A model generated the notes under the pieces. The model ran no database searches and was not told the origin of the DNA. It saw only the letters and a list, made by a program, of their open reading frames with translations. A program made the translations under genes and the position numbers. From the NCBI GenBank assembly GCA_944327465.1, contig CALVHH010000004.1, forward strand, positions 59,923 to 123,922: 64,000 nt of DNA, written 5' to 3'. This stretch comes from an uncultured Clostridia bacterium (GTDB lineage: Bacteria > Bacillota > Clostridia > Christensenellales > Borkfalkiaceae). Numbering within the stretch: the first letter of the stretch is position 1; each line of letters begins with the position of its first letter. This document shows, one piece after another, positions 51,862-59,884 of the stretch.

Positions 51862-51887
51862 TTTGCGGCGGGTCAGCCCGCCGCAAA
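51862..51887. repeat. Hairpin between the two lipoprotein genes
   Basis: A perfect 11-bp stem (51862-51872 with 51877-51887), loop TCAG, without a U-run. It may protect mRNA ends or cause partial termination. Confidence 0.55.
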
Positions 51888-51924
51888 GGTCATATAAATA
51901 TAAATTTTCGGGAGAACAAATACC

Positions 51925-52314
51925 ATGAAAACAAAATTCAAAGCAGCGCTCCTCGCCTGCCTCACCCTGTGCCTTGCAATAGCGGCGTTTGCATTTGCCG
52001 GCTGCGCCGGCTACGACGGCAGCTACAAAGTGACCGTGCAGTATGCCGACGGCTCTGCCGTAACCGGCGTCAGAATCCAGCTGTGCGTGCTTGATGAAGA
52101 CGGCGAAGAAGGCTTATGCCTCACCCCCGTGGCTGTAAATGATGAAGGCTATGCCGAAGTCGAAGCCGACGAGGGCAGCTACGCCATTCACGTGCTCGAC
52201 ATCGAAGAGGGCTACAAGGTCGAAGGCGGCACGTATAACGATATCACTTACGTCTGGGGCATCAACTCGCAGGATGGCGTATATTCCTACACCATCACGA
52301 TTGTTGAGGAATAA
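51925..52314 (+). CDS. Small lipoprotein with a carboxypeptidase-regulatory-like beta domain
   Basis: The 129-residue product has a signal peptide ending in FAGC (Cys27). The mature part is a single beta-sandwich (YKVTVQYADGSAVTGVRIQL, then GYAEVEADEGSYAIHVLDIE) like the N-terminal domain of the upstream redoxin lipoprotein. GGGAG at 51910-51914 precedes the ATG. It is the last gene of the surface block; a paralogous adaptor function is possible but unproven. Confidence 0.72.
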   Translation: MKTKFKAALLACLTLCLAIAAFAFAGCAGYDGSYKVTVQYADGSAVTGVRIQLCVLDEDGEEGLCLTPVAVNDEGYAEVEADEGSYAIHVLDIEEGYKVEGGTYNDITYVWGINSQDGVYSYTITIVEE

Positions 52315-52735
52315 TAGCTCGGCGGGCAGCGTTCCGCTGCATCATGCTCCGCGAATTTGCCGCATCGCCGTTTACCTTTCTACGAGCCTCCCCTTAGCAA
52401 GGGGAGGCTCGTAGTCGGTCGAGCAATACGGTTAGATTTCTCCATGCGCCGCGGCGGGCACTGCCCGCCGCGGCTTAGTCGAAATGACAGGGCTTTTTCT
52501 TTCGACCACCCATACTTGCGCAAAACCGTGGCTTTTGCGCGAAAGAGGAGCGGCAGCGGAGTGAAGTTGCAAGCCGCGTTTACACGGCTTGCTTAGAGCG
52601 CAGCTTGCCGCGACGAGCGCGTGGAGAAATCTCGGAGCGTCAGCGACGGACAAAAGCGGTGAGGCTCATAGGCGAAAACACAATGCAGCGGGCGCAAAAT
52701 TGCGCCCGCTGCATTTTAATGTCGTTCAAATTATG
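52315..52735. repeat. Palindrome-rich gene-free interval (dispersed-repeat-like)
   Basis: This 421-bp gap has no credible gene. It contains a 16-bp inverted repeat with a 3-base loop (52381-52415), and a 13-bp GC-rich palindrome (52448-52474) flanked by GATTTCTCC on the left and GTCGAAATGACAGGG on the right. GAGAAATCTC follows near 52623. These flanks resemble the terminal sequences of small non-coding palindromic repeats seen between genes in gut Clostridia, from memory only. The interval ends in a hairpin (52682-52715) next to the stop of the minus-strand gene. Confidence 0.6.
52682..52715 (-). terminator. Terminator-like hairpin of the Fe-S/thioredoxin gene
   Basis: A perfect 16-bp stem (52715-52700 with 52697-52682), two-base loop, 20 bp after the stop on the minus strand, followed there by GTGTTTTCG. 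The U-tract is short. Confidence 0.6.
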
Positions 52736-54421
52736 TCAGTTCAAAGCCTCAAGTATGGCGGCTTCAAGTTTTTCGCCGCTCCACTTGCCCTGGGTCGTGG
52801 CGGAAATTATTCCGTCCGCATCTACAACTATCGTCATGGGGTAGGCGCTCTTGCCGCCAAAAGTTTCGTAAAGCGACATTCCGCTCTCCTGGTCTTCATC
52901 CTGGGCAAATACTATTTCGGTGTCCAGCCAGCCCTTGCGCTCCAAAAATTCGGTTACGCCGTCATCAATTAGTGCGGGGTCGCTTGAATGCAGCGCCACG
53001 AACGTCGTTTCATCGCTGTACTTTTCGGCGAGCTCGATAAATTCGGGCAATTCCTCTATGCAGGGACCGCAGGTGGTGTACCAGAAGTTTATGACCAGCA
53101 CGTCGCCCTCATGCTCCGCCGTAGAAAACTTATCGCTTTCGCCCGTGTATGCCTGAACGGTGAACTGCGGGCACTCGTCGCCCACTTTCAGCGCGGAGTG
53201 GAGGTTTAAAGGCGCCGATACGTCGAAGAAGTTGTAGTATATAATTGCGCCTATCAGCAGCGCCGCCGCAAGCGATGCTGCCACTATTTTGAGCACGCGC
53301 TGAGCCTTCAATCCTATGCGTATGTTGGGTACCTTTACCATGGGTCTTGCAGCCGCCGCTGCCTGTGCCGCGGGGGCGGGGGAGGGGGCGCCCTCTATCG
53401 CCATCATATCAGCCATATCGGCAGAAATTTCCTGCACGGGCGCCGTCTGCGAAGAGGGCAGCGGCTTTACAAAGTTGGTCAGCGGCACCTTTACGGCAAG
53501 TTGGCTCTCGGTGTCGTTGGGCTTTACGAATATCGATGAGCCCTTCCATACAATCGCCTTTGTCGGGCACACGGGTATGCACTCGCCGCAGTTTATGCAC
53601 TCGTGGTCGCCCACGTGTTTTACGTCCATCTTGCAGTGCGCAACGCACAGTCCGCAGTCGACGCACTTGTCCTTTTCTACCTTTACGCCCAAAAGAGCCA
53701 GCCTGTTGAAGAAGCCGTAAATGGCGCCCAGGGGGCATATAAAGCGGCAGAAGGGGCGGTACATCATTACGGACGCCGCCAAAATGACTACCAGCACAAC
53801 AAACTTCCATGTGAACAGTGCGCCCAGCATGCCGTACATATCGGCGTTCAGCGGGTTAATAAGCAGCAGTATGGCGCCGCCCAGCGTGCCCGAAGGGCAT
53901 ATGTACTTGCAGAACGCCGGCAGCGGAAAGTCCTTGAGCATAAAGCCCAGGGGCAGCGCTATTACCAGCACTATAAGTAGCACGTATTTAAAGTACGAAA
54001 GTATGCGCGTTATCCTGCTCTTTTTCAGCTTGGGCGTCTTTATCTTGTACAACAGGTCCTGCAAAAGTCCCGTCGGGCACAAAAATCCGCAAATCGTTCT
54101 GCCCAGCATTATGCCCAGCAGCGCAAGTATGCCTATTATATATACGGGCGTCTTGGTGTCCGAGCTCGCCAGCGCGTTCTGCAGCGCGCCGAGGGGGCAA
54201 GCCCCCACCGTGCTCGGACAGGAATAACAGTTGAGTCCGGGTACGCACACGTTCTTTGTGGCGCCCGTGTATATCCTGCCGTTGAACAGCCCCTTTATGT
54301 TGGCGTTTGTAAGAAGGGCTGCATAGAGCTGAATTATCCTGCGCCGCGTGGGTGCGTGATTTTTAAACCACAGCCCCGCCCTCTTAAAGAAATCACAAAA
54401 ACTTTTAAATGCCTTTTTCAT
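52736..54421 (-). CDS. Membrane Fe-S electron-transfer protein fused to a TlpA-like thioredoxin
   Basis: The 561-residue protein has an N-terminal NapH/YccM-like module with about five membrane helices and cysteine clusters on loops (GLNCYSCPSTVGACP, CGFLCPTG, CKYICPSG, CRFICPLG). Two ferredoxin [4Fe-4S] motifs follow (CVDCGLCVAHC and CINCGECIPVCP). After an Ala/Pro-rich linker and another helix comes a TlpA-like thioredoxin domain with C451-G-P-C454 (NFWYTTCGPC). The layout suggests electrons pass from the cytosol through Fe-S clusters to an extracellular thiol. Its ATG is one base after the stop of the upstream partner gene. Confidence 0.88.
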   Translation of the reverse strand: MKKAFKSFCDFFKRAGLWFKNHAPTRRRIIQLYAALLTNANIKGLFNGRIYTGATKNVCVPGLNCYSCPSTVGACPLGALQNALASSDTKTPVYIIGILALLGIMLGRTICGFLCPTGLLQDLLYKIKTPKLKKSRITRILSYFKYVLLIVLVIALPLGFMLKDFPLPAFCKYICPSGTLGGAILLLINPLNADMYGMLGALFTWKFVVLVVILAASVMMYRPFCRFICPLGAIYGFFNRLALLGVKVEKDKCVDCGLCVAHCKMDVKHVGDHECINCGECIPVCPTKAIVWKGSSIFVKPNDTESQLAVKVPLTNFVKPLPSSQTAPVQEISADMADMMAIEGAPSPAPAAQAAAAARPMVKVPNIRIGLKAQRVLKIVAASLAAALLIGAIIYYNFFDVSAPLNLHSALKVGDECPQFTVQAYTGESDKFSTAEHEGDVLVINFWYTTCGPCIEELPEFIELAEKYSDETTFVALHSSDPALIDDGVTEFLERKGWLDTEIVFAQDEDQESGMSLYETFGGKSAYPMTIVVDADGIISATTQGKWSGEKLEAAILEALN

Positions 54422-54422
54422 A

Positions 54423-55220
54423 TCAGCCCAGTCCTATGCACTCGGTGCAGATGTTTATAGCTTTGCCCAGCACGTCCGCCATGCCGCCGTTGAGCACGCC
54501 GAGCACTATCAGCACTATCGCGGCTGCGAGCACGGCTATCCTTGCCGCCAGCAGAGTGTAGGGGGAGGCGATAATGGCGGCAAACGCGCCCGTGGGCTTT
54601 GTCTGCCTGTCCCTGCCCGCAAGGGCGAGCATCTTTTTTACTTCGGGTAGGATCTTCTTTGCCGAAATGGCGTCAAAAACCGTCGCCCCGCAGCACAGCA
54701 AAAATGCCGCAGCCGCGCAGGGGAGCACATTTTTGACCATGTCGAGTATCGCCTCGTTGGGCTCTTCGGGGAATGCTTTCAGGTTGAATGCAAAGTACGC
54801 GCCCACTCCCGCGCAGACCAGGCAGAGCGCCATGCAGACTATCCAAACTATGCCGCGCACCTTTCTTTCTCGGCGCACGGCGGCGTAAGCTTGGTCAAAT
54901 CCTTCTTTGTCGCACGACTTTGCGCACATGCCGTACAGCCTGTCCGCATCCTCTCTCGCGTCGGGTATGCGCTTTAATTTTTTCTGTTCGGGCGGGTATA
55001 TCATCCAGAGCACGCCGCCCGCAATTATCGCCGCCACCCATATCCAGAACGGCGCGGCTATGGCGGTGCAGCGCTCTATAACCAGCTCGCGGCTGTAACC
55101 TTCGCCGCCGTAGTATATGTCCGCCGCCTGCGATATGAACAGTATGCCGACCACCGCCGTCAGCACGGCAAGCGCAATGCCGTACCACAGGTGCAGCCTG
55201 CGTATGTTTTCAGTCGTCAT
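54423..55220 (-). CDS. Membrane protein with C-terminal CD1871A-like CxxC tail
   Basis: The 265-residue protein has an N-terminal helix (GIALAVLTAVVGILFISQA), a second helix, a charged cytoplasmic stretch with CAKSC, then three more helices. The last ~40 residues (final helix followed by GKAINICTECIGLG) match my memory of the CD1871A family, normally a stand-alone peptide of about 40 residues with a C-terminal CxxC encoded next to Fe-S/thioredoxin membrane proteins. Here it is fused to a larger membrane protein. It is the first gene of the two-gene operon and probably exchanges electrons with the downstream fusion protein; this is inference from adjacency. Confidence 0.65.
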   Translation of the reverse strand: MTTENIRRLHLWYGIALAVLTAVVGILFISQAADIYYGGEGYSRELVIERCTAIAAPFWIWVAAIIAGGVLWMIYPPEQKKLKRIPDAREDADRLYGMCAKSCDKEGFDQAYAAVRRERKVRGIVWIVCMALCLVCAGVGAYFAFNLKAFPEEPNEAILDMVKNVLPCAAAAFLLCCGATVFDAISAKKILPEVKKMLALAGRDRQTKPTGAFAAIIASPYTLLAARIAVLAAAIVLIVLGVLNGGMADVLGKAINICTECIGLG

Positions 55221-55256
55221 CTTTGACCTCCGTCATATTTATGCGTTTATAAATAA

Positions 55257-55285
55257 ATTATACCGCCGCAGGCGCGTTCTGTCAA
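55257..55285 (-). promoter_or_regulatory. Consensus promoter of the Fe-S/thioredoxin operon
   Basis: On the minus strand TTGACA (55285-55280), 17-bp spacer, TATAAT (55262-55257). The start falls near 55250, about 30 nt before the first ATG, with GAGG as ribosome-binding site. Confidence 0.9.
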
Positions 55286-55353
55286 GTTATTGCATTGTGC
55301 GTCGCGCCCGCGCCCGCACTTTGATATATGTGCGCCAAAAGTGCTTCAATCGC

Positions 55354-55382
55354 TTGACATAGCGCCCCGTCCGCGCTATGCT
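55354..55382 (+). promoter_or_regulatory. Promoter of the cysteine desulfidase gene (leaderless candidate)
   Basis: TTGACA (55354-55359), 17-bp spacer, TATGCT (55377-55382). The expected start point coincides with the ATG at 55389, and no ribosome-binding site is present. Confidence 0.65.
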
Positions 55383-55388
55383 GAAAGC

Positions 55389-56669
55389 ATGGACAAAACT
55401 ATCTACAAAGGCTGCGTTGCCGTACTCAAAGATGAACTCGTGCCCGCCATGGGCTGCACCGAACCCGTATCGGTGGCGTATGCCGCCGCGCTCGCCCGCA
55501 AGACGCTCGGCGCCCTGCCCGAGCGCGTGTGCGTAGCCGTAAGCGGCAATATTTTAAAGAACGTAAAGAGCGTAATAGTGCCCAACACCGCAGGTCTGCG
55601 CGGCATACCCGCGGCGGTGGCTGCGGGGCTTGTGGCGGGCGACCCCGAACTCAGGCTCGAAGTCGTCTCCCGCCTGACCGATGCCGACAGGGCGGCGATT
55701 GCAGATTATTTAAAGGCAGGCGCCATAGCCGTGGAGCAGTCGGATACGGGCTGCGTGTTCGATATCGAAATAACGGCGTACTCCGCTGCCGACAGCGCGT
55801 ATGTGCGCATAACAGGCAGTCATACCAACGTGGTGAGCATAAAAAGAAACGGCGAGACGCTGTTTGAAAAGCAGGTGTCGGAAGATATCGCCGGCACGCC
55901 CGATCAATTCAAGGCGGGCATAACGGTCAAGGATATAGTCGAGTTTGCCGACTGCGCAGAGCTTTCGGACGTCGAGGAGGTGCTGCAGCGGCAGATAGAC
56001 TGCAATACGGCAATCTCCGCCGAAGGGCTCAGGCACGACTACGGCGCAAAGGTGGGCAAGGTACTGCTCGCGGCATTCGGCGACGACGTGCACAACAGGG
56101 CAAAGGCGGCGGCAGCCGCAGGTTCGGATGCCAGAATGAACGGCTGCGAACTGCCCGTAGTCATCGTTTCGGGCAGCGGCAACCAGGGCATGACCGCCTC
56201 GCTGCCCGTAATAGTCTATGCCGAGCACCTGGGCAGCTCGCGCGACAGGCTGCTGAGGGCGCTGATAGTTTCGAACCTCGTCACCGTGCACCTGAAGGCG
56301 GGCATAGGCTGCCTTTCGGCGTACTGCGGCGCCGTAAGCGCGGGCTGCGGCGCTGGCGCGGGCGTTTGCTATCTGCGCGGCGGCGGCTACAACGAAATAG
56401 CCCATACCATAGTCAACGCCCTTGCAATACAGTCGGGCGTGATATGCGACGGCGCAAAGTCGAGCTGCGCGGCAAAGGTCGCCTCCGCGGTGGAAGCGGG
56501 GCTGGTGGGCATGGAGATGTACGGGCACGGCAGCGAATTTTACGGCGGCGACGGCATAATAGAAAAGGGCGTGGAAAACACCATACGCAACGTGGGCGAA
56601 CTTGCCCGCAACGGCATGCGCGAAACCGACGAAGAAATAATACGCATGATGATAAAAAACATAAAATAA
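55389..56669 (+). CDS. L-cysteine desulfidase / UPF0597 family
   Basis: The 426-residue protein belongs to the CdsB/CyuA-like family, which breaks down L-cysteine (related forms L-serine) to pyruvate, ammonia and sulfide with a [4Fe-4S] cluster. Visible motifs are MGCTEPVSVAYA near residue 20, SGSGNQGMTASLPVIVYAE, and GCLSAYCGAVSAGCGAGAGV with candidate cluster cysteines. ATG 55389 is chosen by similarity; upstream in-frame codons lie before the promoter -10. The role in cysteine and sulfide balance fits the redox genes next door. It is a single gene followed by a 30-bp palindrome. Confidence 0.88.
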   Translation: MDKTIYKGCVAVLKDELVPAMGCTEPVSVAYAAALARKTLGALPERVCVAVSGNILKNVKSVIVPNTAGLRGIPAAVAAGLVAGDPELRLEVVSRLTDADRAAIADYLKAGAIAVEQSDTGCVFDIEITAYSAADSAYVRITGSHTNVVSIKRNGETLFEKQVSEDIAGTPDQFKAGITVKDIVEFADCAELSDVEEVLQRQIDCNTAISAEGLRHDYGAKVGKVLLAAFGDDVHNRAKAAAAAGSDARMNGCELPVVIVSGSGNQGMTASLPVIVYAEHLGSSRDRLLRALIVSNLVTVHLKAGIGCLSAYCGAVSAGCGAGAGVCYLRGGGYNEIAHTIVNALAIQSGVICDGAKSSCAAKVASAVEAGLVGMEMYGHGSEFYGGDGIIEKGVENTIRNVGELARNGMRETDEEIIRMMIKNIK

Positions 56670-56680
56670 AACGTGGCGTT

Positions 56681-56710
56681 GCGGCGGCGGCAATTAATTG
56701 CCGCCGCCGC
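56681..56710. repeat. 30-bp perfect palindrome after the desulfidase gene
   Basis: GCGGCGGCGGCAATT (56681-56695) is the exact reverse complement of 56696-56710. There is no U-run; it ends 9 bp before the next -35 box. Confidence 0.75.
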
Positions 56711-56718
56711 TCAAATGT

Positions 56719-56748
56719 TTGACAAAGTGCATGCGTTTTATGTATAAT
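56719..56748 (+). promoter_or_regulatory. Promoter of the 984-residue lipoprotein gene
   Basis: TTGACA (56719-56724), 18-bp spacer, TATAAT (56743-56748); leader of about 70 nt. Confidence 0.85.
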
Positions 56749-56826
56749 AATGCAGTAAAAGTTATAATATGTACTCTGTCAGTTTTAAAACGTAAAACTG
56801 TGTAAAATTTGGAGGATGTTTAAAAG

Positions 56827-59781
56827 ATGAAAAAATTTGCACTTCTTGCGGCGGGCATAATTTCGCTCGGGCTGGGTGCGCTGTGCGCGTGCACTCCCGA
56901 AGAGGAACCCCCCGTGACCCATAATCACGTCGATGCCGATGGCGACGGAATATGCGATGACTGCAATGAGCCCATAAACGGAGGCGGCGAAACTCCCGAT
57001 TTTTCCGAACAGCTCGGCGACTTCGACGACATGCTCTGGGTGAGCACCGCGGGCGTGCTCGACCTCGCCAACGGCACTTTCGAAGGCGCTTCGTCCTTCA
57101 AGATAACGGGCGTCACCGGCGAAAAGGAGGAGACTGTCATCTCCTGCGAAGTCGACGGCGCTGCGTGCACGCTGTCGCTCAATGCCGACGGCGCGCTCGA
57201 AATGAAGAACCAAGGCGGCAGCGTCATAAACAAGTTCATGCTCGACTCATCGGTGTTCGGCGGCGCGTGGTACGAGGAGGGAACTACCTCTACATATTAC
57301 GTCATCTCGTCCACGCTCGATGAGGACGGCTACTTCAGCTGGAAGTCTTACAACCAGACGGGCGTCACGGCGGGCGGCACCAACCGCGCCGTATCTTCGT
57401 TCTACTTCAGCGACGAAGGCGTCGCAGGTATGGACTTCGTGGTAATTGACGACGAGGACAAGTTCGTGGCGTCGTACTTCGTATACGGCAGCTCGGTATA
57501 CATGAACAGCGGCGACGAGGGCGCCACGAGCACGGCGATGACCCCCTACATCGGCACGGCGTTCTCTTCGCAGTATATAAACGCCGAAGGCGAAACGCTT
57601 GAAATCAACAGCGAGGGCAACACCGTCACATACAAGGGCGAAAGCTGCACCGCCGGCGCAGGATTCTCCCTCCTCGGCGGCGGCATATACTTTGAATACG
57701 ATTCCGAACAGTACCTCCTTTCGCGCATGAACGAGGCCACTTATCTCATCACCCAGACGGGCGAAAAGCAGGTATTTGCGCCCTACAATGAAGAGTGGCT
57801 GACCGGCAGCGAGGCGGGCGAAGAGCAGTGGTCCAACGGCATCGGCAGCATATCCGCTTCGTTCAAGGGCGAGGAGAGCATAGCTTTCTCGGGCACGGAA
57901 TATGCGCTCACCCGCGGTGTCGACGGCGGCGAAGTGGTATATACTTTCGTCGTGGGCGGCAACACAGTCACCATCCGCCCTGCAGACCGCAACATATTCG
58001 ACGTTCTGCTCATACAGTCAAACGTCCAGCGCTATAACGGCTACTACTTCCGCGACAGCGTAAAGAGCGAATACTTCAGCACTTTCACCGGCAACTCCGA
58101 AGACCTCACTATAAAGGACAACTACTTCGTAGATATAACTTCGTACTCCGTAGGCGAGGACGGCGACATAGAGAGTTCCGTTCAGTCGGTGGCATATGAA
58201 TTCACCTATCTCGATTCTCTCGGCTCGATAGCCTGCACATACGCGCCCTTCGGCGCGGCGGGCGCCACGCTCTACTTCACCCTCGTCCATTCCGACGGCA
58301 TCTACTGGTCGCTCGCGGGCAGCGCCGACGGCGGCTATGCGGTATATTCCACATACTTCTCGCAGCAGTACCTTTCAACGGCGGTAGAGGACGTCACTCA
58401 GTCGCTCTCCTCCGACAGCGACATATTCACCACCGGCGGCATGCAGCCCGATACCATAGCTTTTGCCTTCGGCGCCGAAGGTGATGAATACAGGGCGGTA
58501 TACGTCAACGGCGAAAAGTTCGTATATACCTGGGGCTACGGCTATATCGACGGCACCGAGCCCAGCCTGTACGTCGTCATCGACGGCGAACAGGTAACCA
58601 CCTCCACGGGATACACCTACGACAGGTACACGCTCTTCCCCTCTGCCGACGGGCTTTCGGCGGTATTCAACACCGTAAACTACGATTCCAACACAGGCAT
58701 GGCGGAAACAAGCGAGGACGTGGAGAGCTTTTATATCCCCGCAAGCATATTCGATGAGCTCTGCGGCACCACCTTTGTATATGCCGGCAAGTTCGTCACC
58801 GCAACGCTCGCCATAGGCGAGGACGGCGCGCTCAACATCTCGCAGTACAACGCCGACTCCGGCGAAGACAGCCTGCTCGTCGTTCAGCCCTGCGACTATA
58901 CTCTCGTCCGCTCGGGCAACGTGATAACTTTCACTTATAAGGTGGGTGAAGAGCAGAAGACGCTGACTGTCACCGGCGGTCAGTTCGCCGCCACCGATAC
59001 GCTCGTATACAGTCTGCCCGAAATTTCTGCCGTCATCGGCACCTACATCGGCGCGGACGATGCATACATCACGCTCTCGGACGAAGGCAAGATAACTGTG
59101 GACGGCAGGGCGGCAACTTCCGTGCGCCTGCAGATTACCGCCGACGGCGTGACCGCAACGTATACGCTGCGCAGCGCAAGCTATACCGCGCTCTTTAACG
59201 GTACGTCGGTCACCGTCACGGGCAACGGCTCTACAGTGCAGTACGCCTCCAGGGCGGCGTTCACTCCCGAAAAGTTTGTGGGCACCTACACCGCAGGCAA
59301 AAACGTCATCACGGTATATTCTTCCGTCAACGAGCTCAATCAGCGCGTCGCGCTCGTAACGACCATAAACGGCGCCATAGCTTCCAACACCCTGACCATC
59401 AAGGACGGTGCGCAGGTGCTTACATTCTCTGCCCGCGACTTTGAAACCTTCGAGCAGATAAACTGCACGCTCACGCTCAGCGGCGACAGTATCGAAGCCA
59501 AGGTCAACAGCGCTTCGGCGCAGGCAACGGCATCCGGCTGGAGCTATTCCGACTTCGTGTTCGAAGGCGAAAAGACGCTCTCCGCAGGCACGCTTACCTG
59601 CACGGTAAAGGAGGGCGCTCCCGTGTTCGCGCTCGAAGATGCCGATGGCGCAGTAACGCTCGCCGGGGCATGCACCGTAAAGGTCGATGGCGGTGTGAGC
59701 ACGCTCACGCTCAAGTTCGGCGACATGGAAGTGGCGGTTACATGTGCGGCAGACGGCAGCGTCGCCGCAGTCGTAGCCTAA
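56827..59781 (+). CDS. Large surface lipoprotein of unknown function
   Basis: The 984-residue protein has a canonical lipobox (LCAC, Cys22) and a short spacer with HNHVDADGDGICDDCNEP, a Ca- or metal-binding-like motif often placed just after the lipid anchor. The rest is a long beta-rich chain of repeated strands and turns (such as YFSWKSYNQTG, TVTYKGESC, YVVIDGEQV), with low sequence identity among units and no enzyme motif I recognise. GGAGG at 56811-56815 precedes ATG 56827. It stands alone with its own promoter. Possible roles are adhesion or ligand binding at the cell surface. Confidence 0.75.
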   Translation: MKKFALLAAGIISLGLGALCACTPEEEPPVTHNHVDADGDGICDDCNEPINGGGETPDFSEQLGDFDDMLWVSTAGVLDLANGTFEGASSFKITGVTGEKEETVISCEVDGAACTLSLNADGALEMKNQGGSVINKFMLDSSVFGGAWYEEGTTSTYYVISSTLDEDGYFSWKSYNQTGVTAGGTNRAVSSFYFSDEGVAGMDFVVIDDEDKFVASYFVYGSSVYMNSGDEGATSTAMTPYIGTAFSSQYINAEGETLEINSEGNTVTYKGESCTAGAGFSLLGGGIYFEYDSEQYLLSRMNEATYLITQTGEKQVFAPYNEEWLTGSEAGEEQWSNGIGSISASFKGEESIAFSGTEYALTRGVDGGEVVYTFVVGGNTVTIRPADRNIFDVLLIQSNVQRYNGYYFRDSVKSEYFSTFTGNSEDLTIKDNYFVDITSYSVGEDGDIESSVQSVAYEFTYLDSLGSIACTYAPFGAAGATLYFTLVHSDGIYWSLAGSADGGYAVYSTYFSQQYLSTAVEDVTQSLSSDSDIFTTGGMQPDTIAFAFGAEGDEYRAVYVNGEKFVYTWGYGYIDGTEPSLYVVIDGEQVTTSTGYTYDRYTLFPSADGLSAVFNTVNYDSNTGMAETSEDVESFYIPASIFDELCGTTFVYAGKFVTATLAIGEDGALNISQYNADSGEDSLLVVQPCDYTLVRSGNVITFTYKVGEEQKTLTVTGGQFAATDTLVYSLPEISAVIGTYIGADDAYITLSDEGKITVDGRAATSVRLQITADGVTATYTLRSASYTALFNGTSVTVTGNGSTVQYASRAAFTPEKFVGTYTAGKNVITVYSSVNELNQRVALVTTINGAIASNTLTIKDGAQVLTFSARDFETFEQINCTLTLSGDSIEAKVNSASAQATASGWSYSDFVFEGEKTLSAGTLTCTVKEGAPVFALEDADGAVTLAGACTVKVDGGVSTLTLKFGDMEVAVTCAADGSVAAVVA

Positions 59782-59810
59782 TAAAATTTAATGCGCAAAA
59801 ATAAAATTAC

Positions 59811-59842
59811 GCGGCGCGGACTGCAGTTGCAGTCCGCGCCGC
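59811..59842. terminator. GC-rich hairpin between convergent genes
   Basis: A perfect 15-bp stem (59811-59825 with 59828-59842) and two-base loop between the lipoprotein stop and the GNAT stop. Without a clear U-run it is a possible bidirectional terminator or a palindromic repeat. Confidence 0.5.
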
Positions 59843-59884
59843 GGCACGTTCAGTATTCGGCTTGTTCGGCAGCGTTTTTAAATG

